Origin: Sphingobacteriales bacterium
Lineage (GTDB): Bacteria > Bacteroidota > Bacteroidia > Chitinophagales > CAIOSU01
NCBI GenBank assembly: GCA_027486795.1
Contig: JAIXOI010000005.1
Span: 1-52,942 of the forward strand
Length of the DNA: 52,942 nucleotides
Direction: 5' to 3'
Below the pieces are notes generated by a model. That model was not told the origin of the DNA and ran no database searches. It was given only the letters and a program-made list of their open reading frames with translations. The position numbers and the translations under genes were made by a program. Positions 23,610 to 32,160 of this stretch are shown in pieces; position 1 is the stretch's first letter; each line of letters starts with the position of its first letter.

Positions 23610-24083
23610 GTGGAGAACGAGCGCGATAACCGGTTTAAAAAGTCGGCAGCGGTGTATTCAAAAACCATCCGTGCCGGTAAGAGGAGAACGTATTTCTTTG
23701 ATGTGAGGACCACCAAGTCGAACGACTATTACATTACCCTCACCGAAAGCAAAAAGAAGTTTAACGACGACGGCTACGATAGGCACAAAATCTTTTTGTA
23801 CAAAGAAGATTTCAACAAATTTGTTGAAGCCCTGAACGAGGCCGTGAACCACGTAAAACAAGATTTGCTGCCTGAGTACGACTTTGATGAATTCAGCAAC
23901 AACTACGACGACGATGATGACGACTACGACCGCGGCGAAGACGAATTTAACGAAGAGCGTAAATCGTTTGCTAAAAAAACAGTTGAGCCAGCCGAGGCCC
24001 CTGCACCACCGGTAGAAGCCAAAGTTGTAGCCGAAGTAAAGCCAGAGGAGCCCATTAACGATGACGATTTGAAATGGGATTGA
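23610..24083 (+). CDS. PUR-domain nucleic-acid-binding protein (DUF3276)
   Basis: A 157-residue protein. Residues 8-95 form a PUR repeat (SKTIRAGKRRTYFFDVRTTK, DYYITLTESKK, KIFLYKEDFNKFVEALNEAV), a family that binds single-stranded DNA and RNA. The following 60 residues are disordered: an Asp run (YDDDDDDYDRGEDEF) and a Pro/Ala/Glu tail ending INDDDLKWD. The start is GTG at 23610 because the conserved MENERDN opening follows it and no ATG lies upstream in frame. DUF3276 is widespread in Bacteroidota; its exact targets are not known. A terminator follows. Confidence 0.88.
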   Translation: MENERDNRFKKSAAVYSKTIRAGKRRTYFFDVRTTKSNDYYITLTESKKKFNDDGYDRHKIFLYKEDFNKFVEALNEAVNHVKQDLLPEYDFDEFSNNYDDDDDDYDRGEDEFNEERKSFAKKTVEPAEAPAPPVEAKVVAEVKPEEPINDDDLKWD

Positions 24084-24118
24084 TATAACAACCGACTACA
24101 AACCACAAACATAATTGA

Positions 24119-24152
24119 GAAACCCTGCCCAACGGCGGGGTTTCTTGTTTTT
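24119..24152 (+). terminator. Terminator of the PUR-domain gene
   Basis: GAAACCCTGCC, loop CAAC, GGCGGGGTTTC, then TTGTTTTT. One pair is a wobble on the plus-strand RNA. Confidence 0.85.
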
Positions 24153-24223
24153 AGGGCAATTCCGCAACAAATAACGCTGGCAACCAAACACTTAACACAT
24201 TACTATTTATCCAATAAAAGCCT

Positions 24224-24252
24224 TTGCAATTTAAAAACAACCCGTAACTTTG
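24224..24252 (+). promoter_or_regulatory. Promoter TTG-18-TAACTTTG
   Basis: A TTG at 24224 and TAACTTTG at 24245-24252 match the Bacteroidota promoter, with the ATG of the SRPBCC/GyrI gene 25 bases downstream. Confidence 0.7.
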
Positions 24253-24277
24253 CACCAACTCACCAAACCACCACCAA

Positions 24278-25291
24278 ATGAAAGCCCTTAAAATTATTGG
24301 AGGAATTGCACTTGTTTTAGTTTTGGCAGTCGCAATAGCCTTGTTTGTATTCCCTACCAAATTGCTGGTAGAGCGCAGTATTGAAATTAATGCACCCAAA
24401 GCACTGGTTCATGAATATGTAAGCCAATTTAAACTGATGCACGAATGGTCGCCGTGGACCAGGCTAGACCCGAACATGAAGAGCGAGATTACAGGTGAAG
24501 ACGGCACGGTAGGCGCCAAATATTCTTGGGAAAGCGAGCTAGACAATGTAGGTAAAGGAGTGCAAGAGCTTACCTTGATTACCGAAGACTCAGTGCATAC
24601 CCTAGTAACCTTTACAAGCCCATTTCAATCGGTAGCCAAAGGCTATGTGTTGCTTGAAGCGCTTACCCCCAATACCACCAAAGTAACTTGGGGCTTTGTG
24701 AGCGATGCTGGCCGCCCGGGCAACGTGTTTATGGGGCTAATGAACGCAGCAGAAACGGTTAATGCCGACTACCAAAAAGGCTTGGACTCATTAAAAGTAA
24801 TTACCGAAAGAGTGGCCGCCAACAAAACCTACCGCGGCTATAAAATAGAAGAAGTAACGATGCCCGAAACACACTTTGGCGTGGTGCGCGATACCGTGAA
24901 ATGGGCCGATATGGATGCTTTTTACCAAACCAACTTACCAGCGGTATATGAAACCGTTGGCAAAAACGGCAAAAAACCTGGTACCGCGGCTGGGCTGGTA
25001 TATGTTTGGGACGAGGTAAACCAACAGGCCGATATGTGCGTTGGCGTGGCATACACCCCAGCTGGCGATATACCGGGCCTAACGACCATAACCCGCAGCG
25101 GACAGGCCTTTAAAATAAACTACTATGGTGCCTACGAAGGTTCTGGCGAAGCGCACATGGCGCTGGAGGAGTACTTTACCGAAAAGGGCCTGAAAACAAA
25201 CCTTCCGGTGCTGGAGCTGTACATAACCGACCCAACCACCGAACCCGATACCAGCAAATGGCTTACCGAGATATACTACCTGCCTGAATAA
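24278..25291 (+). CDS. Membrane-anchored SRPBCC plus GyrI-like ligand-binding protein
   Basis: A 337-residue protein. One membrane helix at the N-terminus (GGIALVLVLAVAIALFVFP) is followed by a SRPBCC/polyketide-cyclase-like fold (about 28-175: RSIEINAPKALVHEYVSQFK, HEWSPWTRLDP, VTWGF) and then a GyrI-like/AraC-effector-binding fold (about 185-337: YKIEEVTMPETHFGVVRD ... VGVAYTPAGDIPGL). Both domains bind small ligands in cavities; the ligand is unknown. No DNA-binding domain is present, so it is not a normal AraC regulator. It is a single gene with its own promoter and terminator. Confidence 0.85.
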   Translation: MKALKIIGGIALVLVLAVAIALFVFPTKLLVERSIEINAPKALVHEYVSQFKLMHEWSPWTRLDPNMKSEITGEDGTVGAKYSWESELDNVGKGVQELTLITEDSVHTLVTFTSPFQSVAKGYVLLEALTPNTTKVTWGFVSDAGRPGNVFMGLMNAAETVNADYQKGLDSLKVITERVAANKTYRGYKIEEVTMPETHFGVVRDTVKWADMDAFYQTNLPAVYETVGKNGKKPGTAAGLVYVWDEVNQQADMCVGVAYTPAGDIPGLTTITRSGQAFKINYYGAYEGSGEAHMALEEYFTEKGLKTNLPVLELYITDPTTEPDTSKWLTEIYYLPE

Positions 25292-25324
25292 CTATTGGGT
25301 AAAACACCAACGATAAATAACTGA

Positions 25325-25352
25325 AGAGCGGGCAATGTGCCCGCTCTTTTTG
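25325..25352 (+). terminator. Terminator of the SRPBCC/GyrI gene
   Basis: AGAGCGGGCA, loop ATG, TGCCCGCTCT, then TTTTG. Confidence 0.88.
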
Positions 25353-25429
25353 TTGCAACTATGTTTGGGTGGTTCGCAAACGCGGGCCCATCTATTCTTC
25401 CTTGGGCCTTTGCCTTTTTTAGCTACCAT

Positions 25430-25461
25430 TTCCAAATTAGCACATTAGCACATTTTCAAAT
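25430..25461 (-). repeat. 8-base-word array in the ychF promoter region
   Basis: On the minus strand: ATTTGAAA, ATGTGCTA, ATGTGCTA, ATTTGGAA. It ends 8 bases before the ychF -7 box, so it supplies the -33 region. Confidence 0.85.
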
Positions 25462-25469
25462 TAAGACGT

Positions 25470-25477
25470 TACCTTTG
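25470..25477 (+). promoter_or_regulatory. ychF promoter box TACCTTTG
   Basis: It lies 26 bases before the ATG. The upstream element falls inside the octamer array. Confidence 0.65.
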
Positions 25478-25503
25478 CAGGCTTAAATAAAACAGCACGC
25501 ACC

Positions 25504-26604
25504 ATGAGTTTGCAATGTGGTATAGTAGGATTGCCAAACGTAGGCAAGTCAACCCTTTTCAATGCGCTATCAAACGCCAAGGCACAATCGGCCAACTACC
25601 CGTTTTGTACCATTGAGCCTAATGTGGGTACCATAACCGTACCCGATGACCGTTTGATAAAATTGGAGAGCCTAGTAAGCCCGGAGCGCGTAGTACCTAC
25701 CACCATTGAGATTGTGGACATTGCCGGCTTAGTAAAAGGCGCTAGCAAAGGCGAAGGATTGGGCAACCAGTTTTTGGGCAACATACGCAGCACCGATGCC
25801 ATTATACACGTATTACGTTGCTTTGATAACGACAACGTGGTGCACGTTGATGGTAGCGTAAACCCAGTTCGCGACAAAGAAATTATCGACATCGAGCTGC
25901 AATTGAAAGATTTGGAGACCGTGGACAAGGTAGTGAGCAAGGTACATCGCCAAGCTACCACCGGTGCCGATAAGGAAGCCAAGCGCATATACGATGTAAT
26001 GAGCGGCCTTAAAGCCCACTTAGAGCAAGGCAAATCGGCCCGTAGCTTTGAGACCGATAAAGACGGACAAGATACCATTAACGAATATCAACTACTTACC
26101 AGCAAGCCAATATTATACGTTTGCAACGTGGACGACAAATCGGTAGTGAGCGGCAACCAACACACCCGTGCCGTTATGGAGGCCGTGAAACATGAGAATG
26201 CAGAAGTGCTTTTGGTAAGCGCTTCGGCTGAGGCCGATATTGCCGAGCTAGAAAGCTACGAAGACCGCCAAATGTTTTTGGAGGAAATGGGCCTTACCGA
26301 AAGCGGCGTTACACGCTTGATTCAGAAATCGTATAGCCTACTGAACTTAATCACCTACTTTACCGCAGGGGTAAAAGAAGTGCGCGCCTGGACCATAACC
26401 AACGGCACCAAAGCGCCACAAGCGGCTGCCGTAATCCATACCGATTTCGAGAAAGGCTTTATTCGCGCCGAAGTGATACACTACGCCGACTTTGTAAAGT
26501 TTGGCAGCGAAAGCGCCTGCCGCGACAACGGCAAACTGGGCGTGGAAGGCAAAGAATACGTAGTGCAAGACGGCGACGTGATGCACTTTAGGTTTAATGT
26601 GTAG
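25504..26604 (+). CDS. ychF: Ribosome-binding ATPase YchF (Obg-like ATPase)
   Basis: A 366-residue P-loop ATPase. G1 is GIVGLPNVGKSTLFNALS, followed by NYPFCTIEPNVG, the G3 region DIAGLVKGASKGEGLGNQFL and an OLA1-type coiled coil. The C-terminal TGS domain ends FGSESACRDNGKLGVEGKEY and VVQDGDVMHFRFNV. YchF binds ribosomes, prefers ATP and takes part in translation quality control and stress responses. The length matches E. coli YchF (363). It is monocistronic. Confidence 0.97.
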   Translation: MSLQCGIVGLPNVGKSTLFNALSNAKAQSANYPFCTIEPNVGTITVPDDRLIKLESLVSPERVVPTTIEIVDIAGLVKGASKGEGLGNQFLGNIRSTDAIIHVLRCFDNDNVVHVDGSVNPVRDKEIIDIELQLKDLETVDKVVSKVHRQATTGADKEAKRIYDVMSGLKAHLEQGKSARSFETDKDGQDTINEYQLLTSKPILYVCNVDDKSVVSGNQHTRAVMEAVKHENAEVLLVSASAEADIAELESYEDRQMFLEEMGLTESGVTRLIQKSYSLLNLITYFTAGVKEVRAWTITNGTKAPQAAAVIHTDFEKGFIRAEVIHYADFVKFGSESACRDNGKLGVEGKEYVVQDGDVMHFRFNV

Positions 26605-26649
26605 TTGTTTGGAATTAAAAAAAATAAAATTCCCTAACAATATAATACA

Positions 26650-26679
26650 ATGGGGATTTTTTGTTGTTAAAATCCCCAT
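26650..26679. terminator. Hairpin downstream of ychF
   Basis: ATGGGGATTTT, loop TTGTTGTT, AAAATCCCCAT. It is a perfect 11-base stem without a T run directly after it, so it is a weak or factor-dependent terminator or an mRNA stabiliser. Confidence 0.5.
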
Positions 26680-26814
26680 CTGTCCCATAGTCTTTTTAGG
26701 AAGACGGAAACTGACATTGATTAAAGGACAATGAACAAACTTGTCCGCATTAACCTAGATATAATATAAATAGATATTTATTTATTATTTTAAGTTACTT
26801 TATTTCGTTTAGAT

Positions 26815-27777
26815 ATGAATAAAGAACAACGAAAAAAAGCTTCTAGGGATTTAACGGTTACTTATTTAGCTAGTTATTATCCAGATTGGAGACTAGCAAA
26901 GGTATTAACTTGTCAAAAGCTCTTGAATGAGAAATACGAATTCTACAAGGAAATTGTCAATCATGTTAAAGAATCCGGGGATATTGATGGCACTGCAACC
27001 ATAGCCCAAGAAATAAGACATGGACTTTATTTTGATACCATTGCCCAATGCATTCAATACATCGAGGATTTGTTTGCATTGGATAGATCAGCTAGAAACC
27101 CCGATTTTTTCATCAGAAATATTGTAACCTATAAAGCAGGCGAAGTAACGAACTCCATAAAAAAATTTAAGCCCGATAAAAAGAATATTGGAGCTATGTA
27201 CCATTTCCCTACTGACATTAAATTTTCAGATGAGCAAAGTCAGATTCGTTTTGATGATGGCGTACAAACGTTAGAGACGCTTACGGAAGACATCATTGCT
27301 TTCTATAAAGGGTATGAATTCATGTATAATCAATATAAACATGGACTATCTGTGCCTATGCGACCATTTGGCAACACATATACGCAGGAGCAAATAAATC
27401 GAGAAAAATCTGGAGACTTTGAACCTTTTATAGTGGTTTATGATAATTTCAATCTTCATACAGCTTCAAAAAACGGGAGATTCAACTCCAAGCACGGTGT
27501 GTTTATGCCCGGCTTTACCGAAAATGTTAGACCTTACATTGGCGAATTGAGCAGAGAAGACAACTACCTGCGATTTGTTTACCCACCCGACTACCCAGGC
27601 TTTTCAATGGACTTACTTGTAGAGGTTGCTATGAAAACAAGAGCTTGCATACAAACCTTTATCAATAACTATTATAGAGAAGTTACTTGGATTGAAGGGG
27701 AACGTAAATTTCAGCTACCTCTTGATTACAAAAACAACAATAGTTATGTGTGCACATATGTACCAAGCAACCATTGA
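26815..27777 (+). CDS. Unknown AT-rich helical protein
   Basis: A 320-residue protein without signal peptide or membrane helix. The N-terminal half is helical (EIVNHVKESGDIDGTATIAQ, TIAQCIQYIEDLFALDRSAR), with the motif FYKGYEFMYNQYKHGLSVPM near the middle. The QYKHG piece recalls HEPN or AbiV-like helical proteins, but the match is weak. The C-terminal half has strands (PFIVVYDNFNLHTASKNGR). It is clearly richer in A and T than ychF and hflX on either side and has no partner gene, so it may be acquired. An accessory or defence role is a guess from composition only. Confidence 0.6.
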   Translation: MNKEQRKKASRDLTVTYLASYYPDWRLAKVLTCQKLLNEKYEFYKEIVNHVKESGDIDGTATIAQEIRHGLYFDTIAQCIQYIEDLFALDRSARNPDFFIRNIVTYKAGEVTNSIKKFKPDKKNIGAMYHFPTDIKFSDEQSQIRFDDGVQTLETLTEDIIAFYKGYEFMYNQYKHGLSVPMRPFGNTYTQEQINREKSGDFEPFIVVYDNFNLHTASKNGRFNSKHGVFMPGFTENVRPYIGELSREDNYLRFVYPPDYPGFSMDLLVEVAMKTRACIQTFINNYYREVTWIEGERKFQLPLDYKNNNSYVCTYVPSNH

Positions 27778-28069
27778 ATTTTACAACTTATAATAAAGTT
27801 AAAGTCTCCCAACTCCTTTTCGAGTTTCTATTTTTGACTAATAATGCACCATTCCTTTTCAAAAAACAATTTGTAATTTTGCGTCAGTGCCAAGCGCACC
27901 AAAACAGAGGATTAATACCCATGAAGTAGTCATTGAGCGAGTTTTATTTGGTTTTTAATATTTTACGGTAGCCCGTAAACATTAGCTCGCAGCCCCCTCC
28001 CCCAATTTACAATTTCGTATTTTTAATGTTGAATCGAATCGGCACCATGTTTGCCGTAATTATGGATGT
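27778..28069. promoter_or_regulatory. hflX upstream region with possible promoter
   Basis: TAATTTTG at 27874-27881 fits the -7 box and would give a leader of about 180 bases. No riboswitch or word array is recognised; the rest is plain AT-rich sequence. Confidence 0.35.
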
Positions 28070-29293
28070 ATGACGAAAGAACACAAAGCACTAGATAGAA
28101 CTGAGCCTGAAAAGGCAGTGTTAGTTGGCCTAATTACCCCTTCGCAAAACGAAACCATGCTCCGCGAATATTTGGATGAGCTGGAGTTTTTGGCCATGAC
28201 GGCCGGTGCGGTTACCTTGAAACGATTTTTCCAGAAGCTGCCGCATCCCGATGTGAAATTTTATGTGGGCAAGGGCAAAATGGAAGAAATTGCGGAATAT
28301 GTGCGCGTTAAGGAAATTGACTTAGTAATATTTGATGACGAAATAAGCCCCAGCCAACAGCGTAACCTGGAAGCCGAATTCAAATGTAAGGTGGTTGATA
28401 GGCCCATGCTGATATTGGACATCTTCGCCACCCGCGCGCAAACGCTGCAAGCCCGCACGCAAGTAGAGCTTGCCCAAACCCAATACCTGCTGCCCCGCCT
28501 GCGTGGTATGTGGGAACACTTAGACCGTATAAAAGGCGGTATCGGTATGCGTGGTTCGGGTGAGAAAGAGATTGAGACCGACAGAAGGGTAATGCGCGAC
28601 AAAATTACCAAACTAAAGGTGCAGTTGCAGAAGATAGATAAGCAGAGCTTTACGCAGCGCAAAAATCGTGGTAAAGTTATACGTGTGGCACTGGTGGGCT
28701 ATACCAACGTGGGTAAGAGCACGCTAATGAACATACTGAGCAAATCGGATGTGTTTGCGGAGAACAAGCTATTTGCCACACTAGATACTACAGTACGCAA
28801 GGTGGTGATTGATATGGTGCCCTTTTTGCTATCCGATACGGTAGGGTTTATACGCAAGTTGCCCCATCACCTAGTGGAGAGTTTTAAATCGACACTAGAT
28901 GAGGTGCGCGAGAGCGACATTTTGCTGCATGTGGTAGATATTAGCCACCCAGCCCACGAAGACCAGATTGAAGTGGTAAATAAAACCTTGGCCGAACTGA
29001 ACGTTACGGATAAGCCTACCATGATGGTTTTTAATAAAATGGACCAATACCGCGAACGCAACTTCGATGAGTTTTTGGAAGATGAAGTGAAGCAGGAACT
29101 ATTGGCTGAACTAGCAACCTCATGGGAGAAACGCACCAACGGCAACGCCGTGTTTATATCGGCCATCGACAAGGAAAATATTGACCAATTGCGCACTAAA
29201 GTTGCCGACGAGGTACGCATGCTCTACCAAGAACGCTACCCCTACGAAACCGATATATTTAAGCTGGCTGGCGGAAGTAGACAAATTGACTAA
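28070..29293 (+). CDS. hflX: Ribosome-dissociating GTPase HflX
   Basis: A 407-residue GTPase. The N-terminal HflX domain has FYVGKGKMEEIAEYVRVKEI and FDDEISPSQQRNLE, the signature GGIGMRGSGEKEIETDRR (about 161-178) precedes a coiled coil, and the G domain carries GYTNVGKSTLMNIL (G1, about 210), LSDTVGFIRKLPHHLVESFK (G3) and FNKMD (G4). It splits stalled or heat-damaged ribosomes. The length is normal. An octamer array starts on its stop codon. Confidence 0.96.
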   Translation: MTKEHKALDRTEPEKAVLVGLITPSQNETMLREYLDELEFLAMTAGAVTLKRFFQKLPHPDVKFYVGKGKMEEIAEYVRVKEIDLVIFDDEISPSQQRNLEAEFKCKVVDRPMLILDIFATRAQTLQARTQVELAQTQYLLPRLRGMWEHLDRIKGGIGMRGSGEKEIETDRRVMRDKITKLKVQLQKIDKQSFTQRKNRGKVIRVALVGYTNVGKSTLMNILSKSDVFAENKLFATLDTTVRKVVIDMVPFLLSDTVGFIRKLPHHLVESFKSTLDEVRESDILLHVVDISHPAHEDQIEVVNKTLAELNVTDKPTMMVFNKMDQYRERNFDEFLEDEVKQELLAELATSWEKRTNGNAVFISAIDKENIDQLRTKVADEVRMLYQERYPYETDIFKLAGGSRQID

Positions 29294-29324
29294 TTTGGAA
29301 ATGTGCTGATGTGCTGATTTGAAA
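29293..29324 (+). repeat. 8-base-word array starting at the hflX stop codon
   Basis: ATTTGGAA, ATGTGCTG, ATGTGCTG, ATTTGAAA in 8-base steps. The first A is the last base of the hflX TAA. Confidence 0.88.
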
Positions 29325-29374
29325 ATGCATGTTTTCGGTTCGTACAAAAAAAATAAGTTTGGTAACTTTATTAT

Positions 29375-29614
29375 ATGCCAACCATACTTCGAATTCTGGG
29401 TTACCGTTTCTTCTTTTATAGCAATGAAGGGAACGAACCACCACATATACACGTAGAAAAGGGAGATGATGTTGCTAAATTTTGGCTTCAACCTATTGAA
29501 TTAGCGAATTCATATGGTTTTAATGCTTCGCAGATAAATCAATTGCGTAAATTAGTTATCGAGAATCAAGAACTTTTTATCAAAAAATGGAATGAGTACT
29601 TTACTGATAAATAA
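29375..29614 (+). CDS. DUF4160 protein (candidate toxin-antitoxin partner)
   Basis: A 79-residue protein of the DUF4160 family: MPTILRILGYRFFFYSNEGN, then EPPHIHVEKGDDVAKFWL with the HIHV motif. It overlaps the next gene by 23 bases, so the two are translationally coupled. DUF4160/DUF2442 pairs are frequent in bacterial genomes and are suspected toxin-antitoxin modules; no activity is proven by sequence. AT-rich, unlike hflX upstream. Confidence 0.85.
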   Translation: MPTILRILGYRFFFYSNEGNEPPHIHVEKGDDVAKFWLQPIELANSYGFNASQINQLRKLVIENQELFIKKWNEYFTDK

Positions 29615-29831
29615 AGAATCCGTTTTTGCGGTTAAGGTTTGGTTTGAAAACCATAAACTATGCGTGCAATTGCACGATGGTAGGGAATTGGCCGTGCCAT
29701 TGGATTGGTTCCCTAAGCTTCGGGATGCGACCGATGCCCAACGCCTTGATTTTAGATTAATCGGCAGGGGAATTGGTATTCATTGGCAAGAATTGGACGA
29801 AGACATCTCCATTGCAAGACTATTGCATTAA
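29592..29831 (+). CDS. DUF2442 protein (candidate toxin-antitoxin partner)
   Basis: A 79-residue protein. KVWFENHKLCVQLHDGRELA, VPLDWFPKLRDATDAQR and GIHWQELDEDISIARLL are the DUF2442 signature. The ATG at 29592 lies inside the DUF4160 gene. It is followed after 6 bases by the acylphosphatase gene, so all three may share a transcript. Confidence 0.87.
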   Translation: MSTLLINKESVFAVKVWFENHKLCVQLHDGRELAVPLDWFPKLRDATDAQRLDFRLIGRGIGIHWQELDEDISIARLLH

Positions 29832-29837
29832 ACTCCC

Positions 29838-30107
29838 ATGCCCCACCTCAACCTCCACATTACTGGCAAAGTACAGGGCGTGTTCTATAGGGATACAACT
29901 AAGCGCAAGGCGCATGAGTTTGGCGTGCATGGCTTTGTGCGCAACCAACCCGATGGTAGCGTGTATGCCGAAGTGGAAGGCCCGCAGGAGGCGCTGGATG
30001 CCTTGGTAGCCTGGTGCCACGAAGGACCTGAGCAAGCGGTGGTTGCGGGTGTTGTGGTTAGTGAAAGCGATATGGTCGGGTTTGAGGGTTTCGAGATTCG
30101 CCGCTGA
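29838..30107 (+). CDS. acyP: Acylphosphatase
   Basis: An 89-residue protein. GKVQGVFYRDTTKRKA holds the catalytic Arg and the phosphate loop, and HGFVRNQPDGSVYAEVEGPQ the catalytic Asn. The small fold is complete. It hydrolyses acyl-phosphates such as acetyl-phosphate, the intermediate of the acetate kinase-PduL fusion elsewhere in the window. The Cys/His-containing ALVAWCHEGPEQA is typical. Confidence 0.95.
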   Translation: MPHLNLHITGKVQGVFYRDTTKRKAHEFGVHGFVRNQPDGSVYAEVEGPQEALDALVAWCHEGPEQAVVAGVVVSESDMVGFEGFEIRR

Positions 30108-30118
30108 TTTTTTTTGAA

Positions 30119-30225
30119 TTGAAAATTTAAAATTCAAAATTTAAAATTGGCTTTTCAATTCACATTATTCCTTAAATCGTACTTCGTACCTCGTAAATCG
30201 TACATTGTAAATCGTACCTCGTACA
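30119..30225 (+). repeat. Two 7-base-word arrays upstream of the enoyl-CoA hydratase
   Basis: First TTGAAAA, TTTAAAA, TTCAAAA, TTTAAAA, TTGGCTT, TTCAATT (30119-30160). Then seven exact steps at 30177-30225: TCGTACT, TCGTACC, TCGTAAA, TCGTACA, TTGTAAA, TCGTACC, TCGTACA. Confidence 0.88.
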
Positions 30226-30261
30226 TTCAAATTCCCTATTTTTACGGCAAACCCGCCAACC

Positions 30262-31041
30262 ATGAGCTTCGAACACATACTTGTTGAACCCCAACATGCT
30301 CCGCAAATTGCATTGATACGCCTCAATCGCCCGAAGGAACTGAATGCCCTGAACCTACAATTGATGCGCGAGCTGCGCGATGCTTTGAAGGAGCTGGACA
30401 ACAACGATGAGGTGCGCGTCATCATTCTCACTGGCAACGAGCGTGCTTTTGCGGCTGGTGCCGACATCAAAGAAATGGCAGGCCGCACCACGGTGGACAT
30501 GATGAAGATTGACCAGTTTAGCACTTGGGACCAAATCAAAAGAACCAAAAAACCATTGATTGCAGCCGTTTCTGGATTTGCATTGGGCGGTGGTTGCGAG
30601 TTGGTAATGACTTGTGATATGATTATCGCATCGGAGTCGGCGCAGTTTGGGCAGCCAGAAATAAAAATAGGTGTAATGCCCGGTGCAGGCGGCACCCAGC
30701 GCCTTACTCGTGCCGTGGGCAAAGCCTTGGCCATGGAAATTGTGCTTACCGGCCGCTTTATCAATGCCGAGGAGGCGTTGAGGGCTGGCCTAATCAATAA
30801 AATAGTACCCACCGAAACCTACCTGCAAGAAACCGTGAAGTTTGCCCAGCAAATAGCAGCGCTATCGCCACTGGCGGTGCAGTTGGCCAAAGAGGCAGTA
30901 TTGAGCAGCTTTGAAAACAACCTCAGCGAGGGCTTATTGTTCGAGCGCAAAAACTTCTACATGCTCTTCAGTACCGAAGACCAGAAGGAAGGCATGGCGG
31001 CTTTTGTAGAGAAACGTGCTGCTACCTTTCAAGGGAAGTAA
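30262..31041 (+). CDS. Enoyl-CoA hydratase (crotonase family)
   Basis: A 259-residue crotonase. The oxyanion-hole segments are ERAFAAGADIKEMA and AAVSGFALGGGCELVMTCDM. The two catalytic Glu residues are expected in GGGCELV and GQPEIKIGVMPGAGGTQRLT. The C-terminal TEDQKEGMAAFVEKR is typical of true hydratases. It hydrates 2-enoyl-CoA to 3-hydroxyacyl-CoA in beta-oxidation or in branched-chain amino-acid breakdown. It is a single gene behind word arrays, with no other beta-oxidation gene adjacent. Confidence 0.93.
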   Translation: MSFEHILVEPQHAPQIALIRLNRPKELNALNLQLMRELRDALKELDNNDEVRVIILTGNERAFAAGADIKEMAGRTTVDMMKIDQFSTWDQIKRTKKPLIAAVSGFALGGGCELVMTCDMIIASESAQFGQPEIKIGVMPGAGGTQRLTRAVGKALAMEIVLTGRFINAEEALRAGLINKIVPTETYLQETVKFAQQIAALSPLAVQLAKEAVLSSFENNLSEGLLFERKNFYMLFSTEDQKEGMAAFVEKRAATFQGK

Positions 31042-31134
31042 AGTTTACTTTACAATCGATAGAAATTCTTTGGTTTTAGGGCTAAAGCGCTGTGCTTGTG
31101 GCAATAAGTAACGCAACGCTCCGTTACAATTGCT

Positions 31135-31917
31135 ATGAAAAAGGTGTTGCGGCTATTGCTACTAGGCTATATACTATGCTGGTGCCCTGCAACCACGCTG
31201 GCAGCACCGGGCAAGGGCGAAAACAAAACCCTACTTTTCCTGCGCAACCATGTAAGCATTGAAAGTGGCTTTTCGCTGTTAAGGGTAAAACCCCTTAGCG
31301 AGCTCGGACTGGGAAACATGAGCCTATGCGCTCGGCCGGGCATGTTTGTGGGTTTTATGTACCATGTAAACCTAAGCAACAACTTCTCGTTGCGCATTGG
31401 CGAAATTATGGGTGTAAATGCCTTTCGCTTTGAGTTTGACCCTGGTAAAAACGATACTGCCAGCTACACACCCGTGCACATGAGCTTGGTTAAGCCCTAT
31501 TTATCAATCCCTTTGGAGTTTAATGCCCGAATACTGGTGCAGCGCCGCCATGTATTGGGTTTGGTATTGGGCGCTTCAGCCAATTTTGTTGCCGCTGAAA
31601 AACTTACCGCCAGCAGCCGCTTATCAAGTAATAATAATAGCCAAGATATTTATACCATGCGCTTTAACTACGCGCGGCCCAACCCTTTTATAAACCTCAT
31701 AGCGGGCATTGAATATTTAAGGGTGTTGAACAACTTAGATATGGTAAGTTTTTCGTTGAAATGCAGCGCTGGGCTAAGACCTATTTTTTATGCCCAATAC
31801 GAGCACCGCGAAAATGACTTGGTAATATCCTCTGGCAGTTTCAACTCCTTTAACGATTATGTGAGCCTAAACGTAGGTTACGTATTTACGCGAGTAAACA
31901 AACTGCGCGACAAGTAA
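31135..31917 (+). CDS. Outer-membrane beta-barrel protein
   Basis: A 260-residue protein with a signal peptide (residues 1-23, ending TLAA). The rest is alternating amphipathic strands (NNFSLRIGEIMGVNAFRFEF, RHVLGLVLGASANFVAAEKL) ending in an aromatic strand (DYVSLNVGYVFTRV) before a short basic tail, as in PorT-like or OmpW-sized barrels of 8-10 strands. No specific function. Confidence 0.72.
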   Translation: MKKVLRLLLLGYILCWCPATTLAAPGKGENKTLLFLRNHVSIESGFSLLRVKPLSELGLGNMSLCARPGMFVGFMYHVNLSNNFSLRIGEIMGVNAFRFEFDPGKNDTASYTPVHMSLVKPYLSIPLEFNARILVQRRHVLGLVLGASANFVAAEKLTASSRLSSNNNSQDIYTMRFNYARPNPFINLIAGIEYLRVLNNLDMVSFSLKCSAGLRPIFYAQYEHRENDLVISSGSFNSFNDYVSLNVGYVFTRVNKLRDK

Positions 31918-31985
31918 AATTTTACTTTACAAATTCAACTGGCAACTGTATATTGAATATTGAGCTTGGATTTCATATTCAAGGG

Positions 31986-32060
31986 GAATCTCATACGGAC
32001 AGTAGCGCTTTAACTAACAGCAAATTAGGCACAAATTGCTTACTTGCCCGTATGAGATTC
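31986..32060. repeat. 13-base inverted repeat
   Basis: GAATCTCATACGG (31986-31998) and CCGTATGAGATTC (32048-32060) are exact complements 49 bases apart in the space between convergent genes. There is no T run; the role is unclear. Confidence 0.6.
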
Positions 32061-32160
32061 TTATCTTGATGGAAATTATTTTAATACGTGGATTGCGCAA
32101 TAGGTAAAAATACGCAATTGTATCTTATTCTCAAGCGAAAATAATGAGTTGTGAATAACT

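Noticed and set aside
27778-28069. Riboswitch or long structured leader of hflX
   Set aside because: The space is about 290 bases, but I could not fit any known riboswitch pairing or a strong hairpin.
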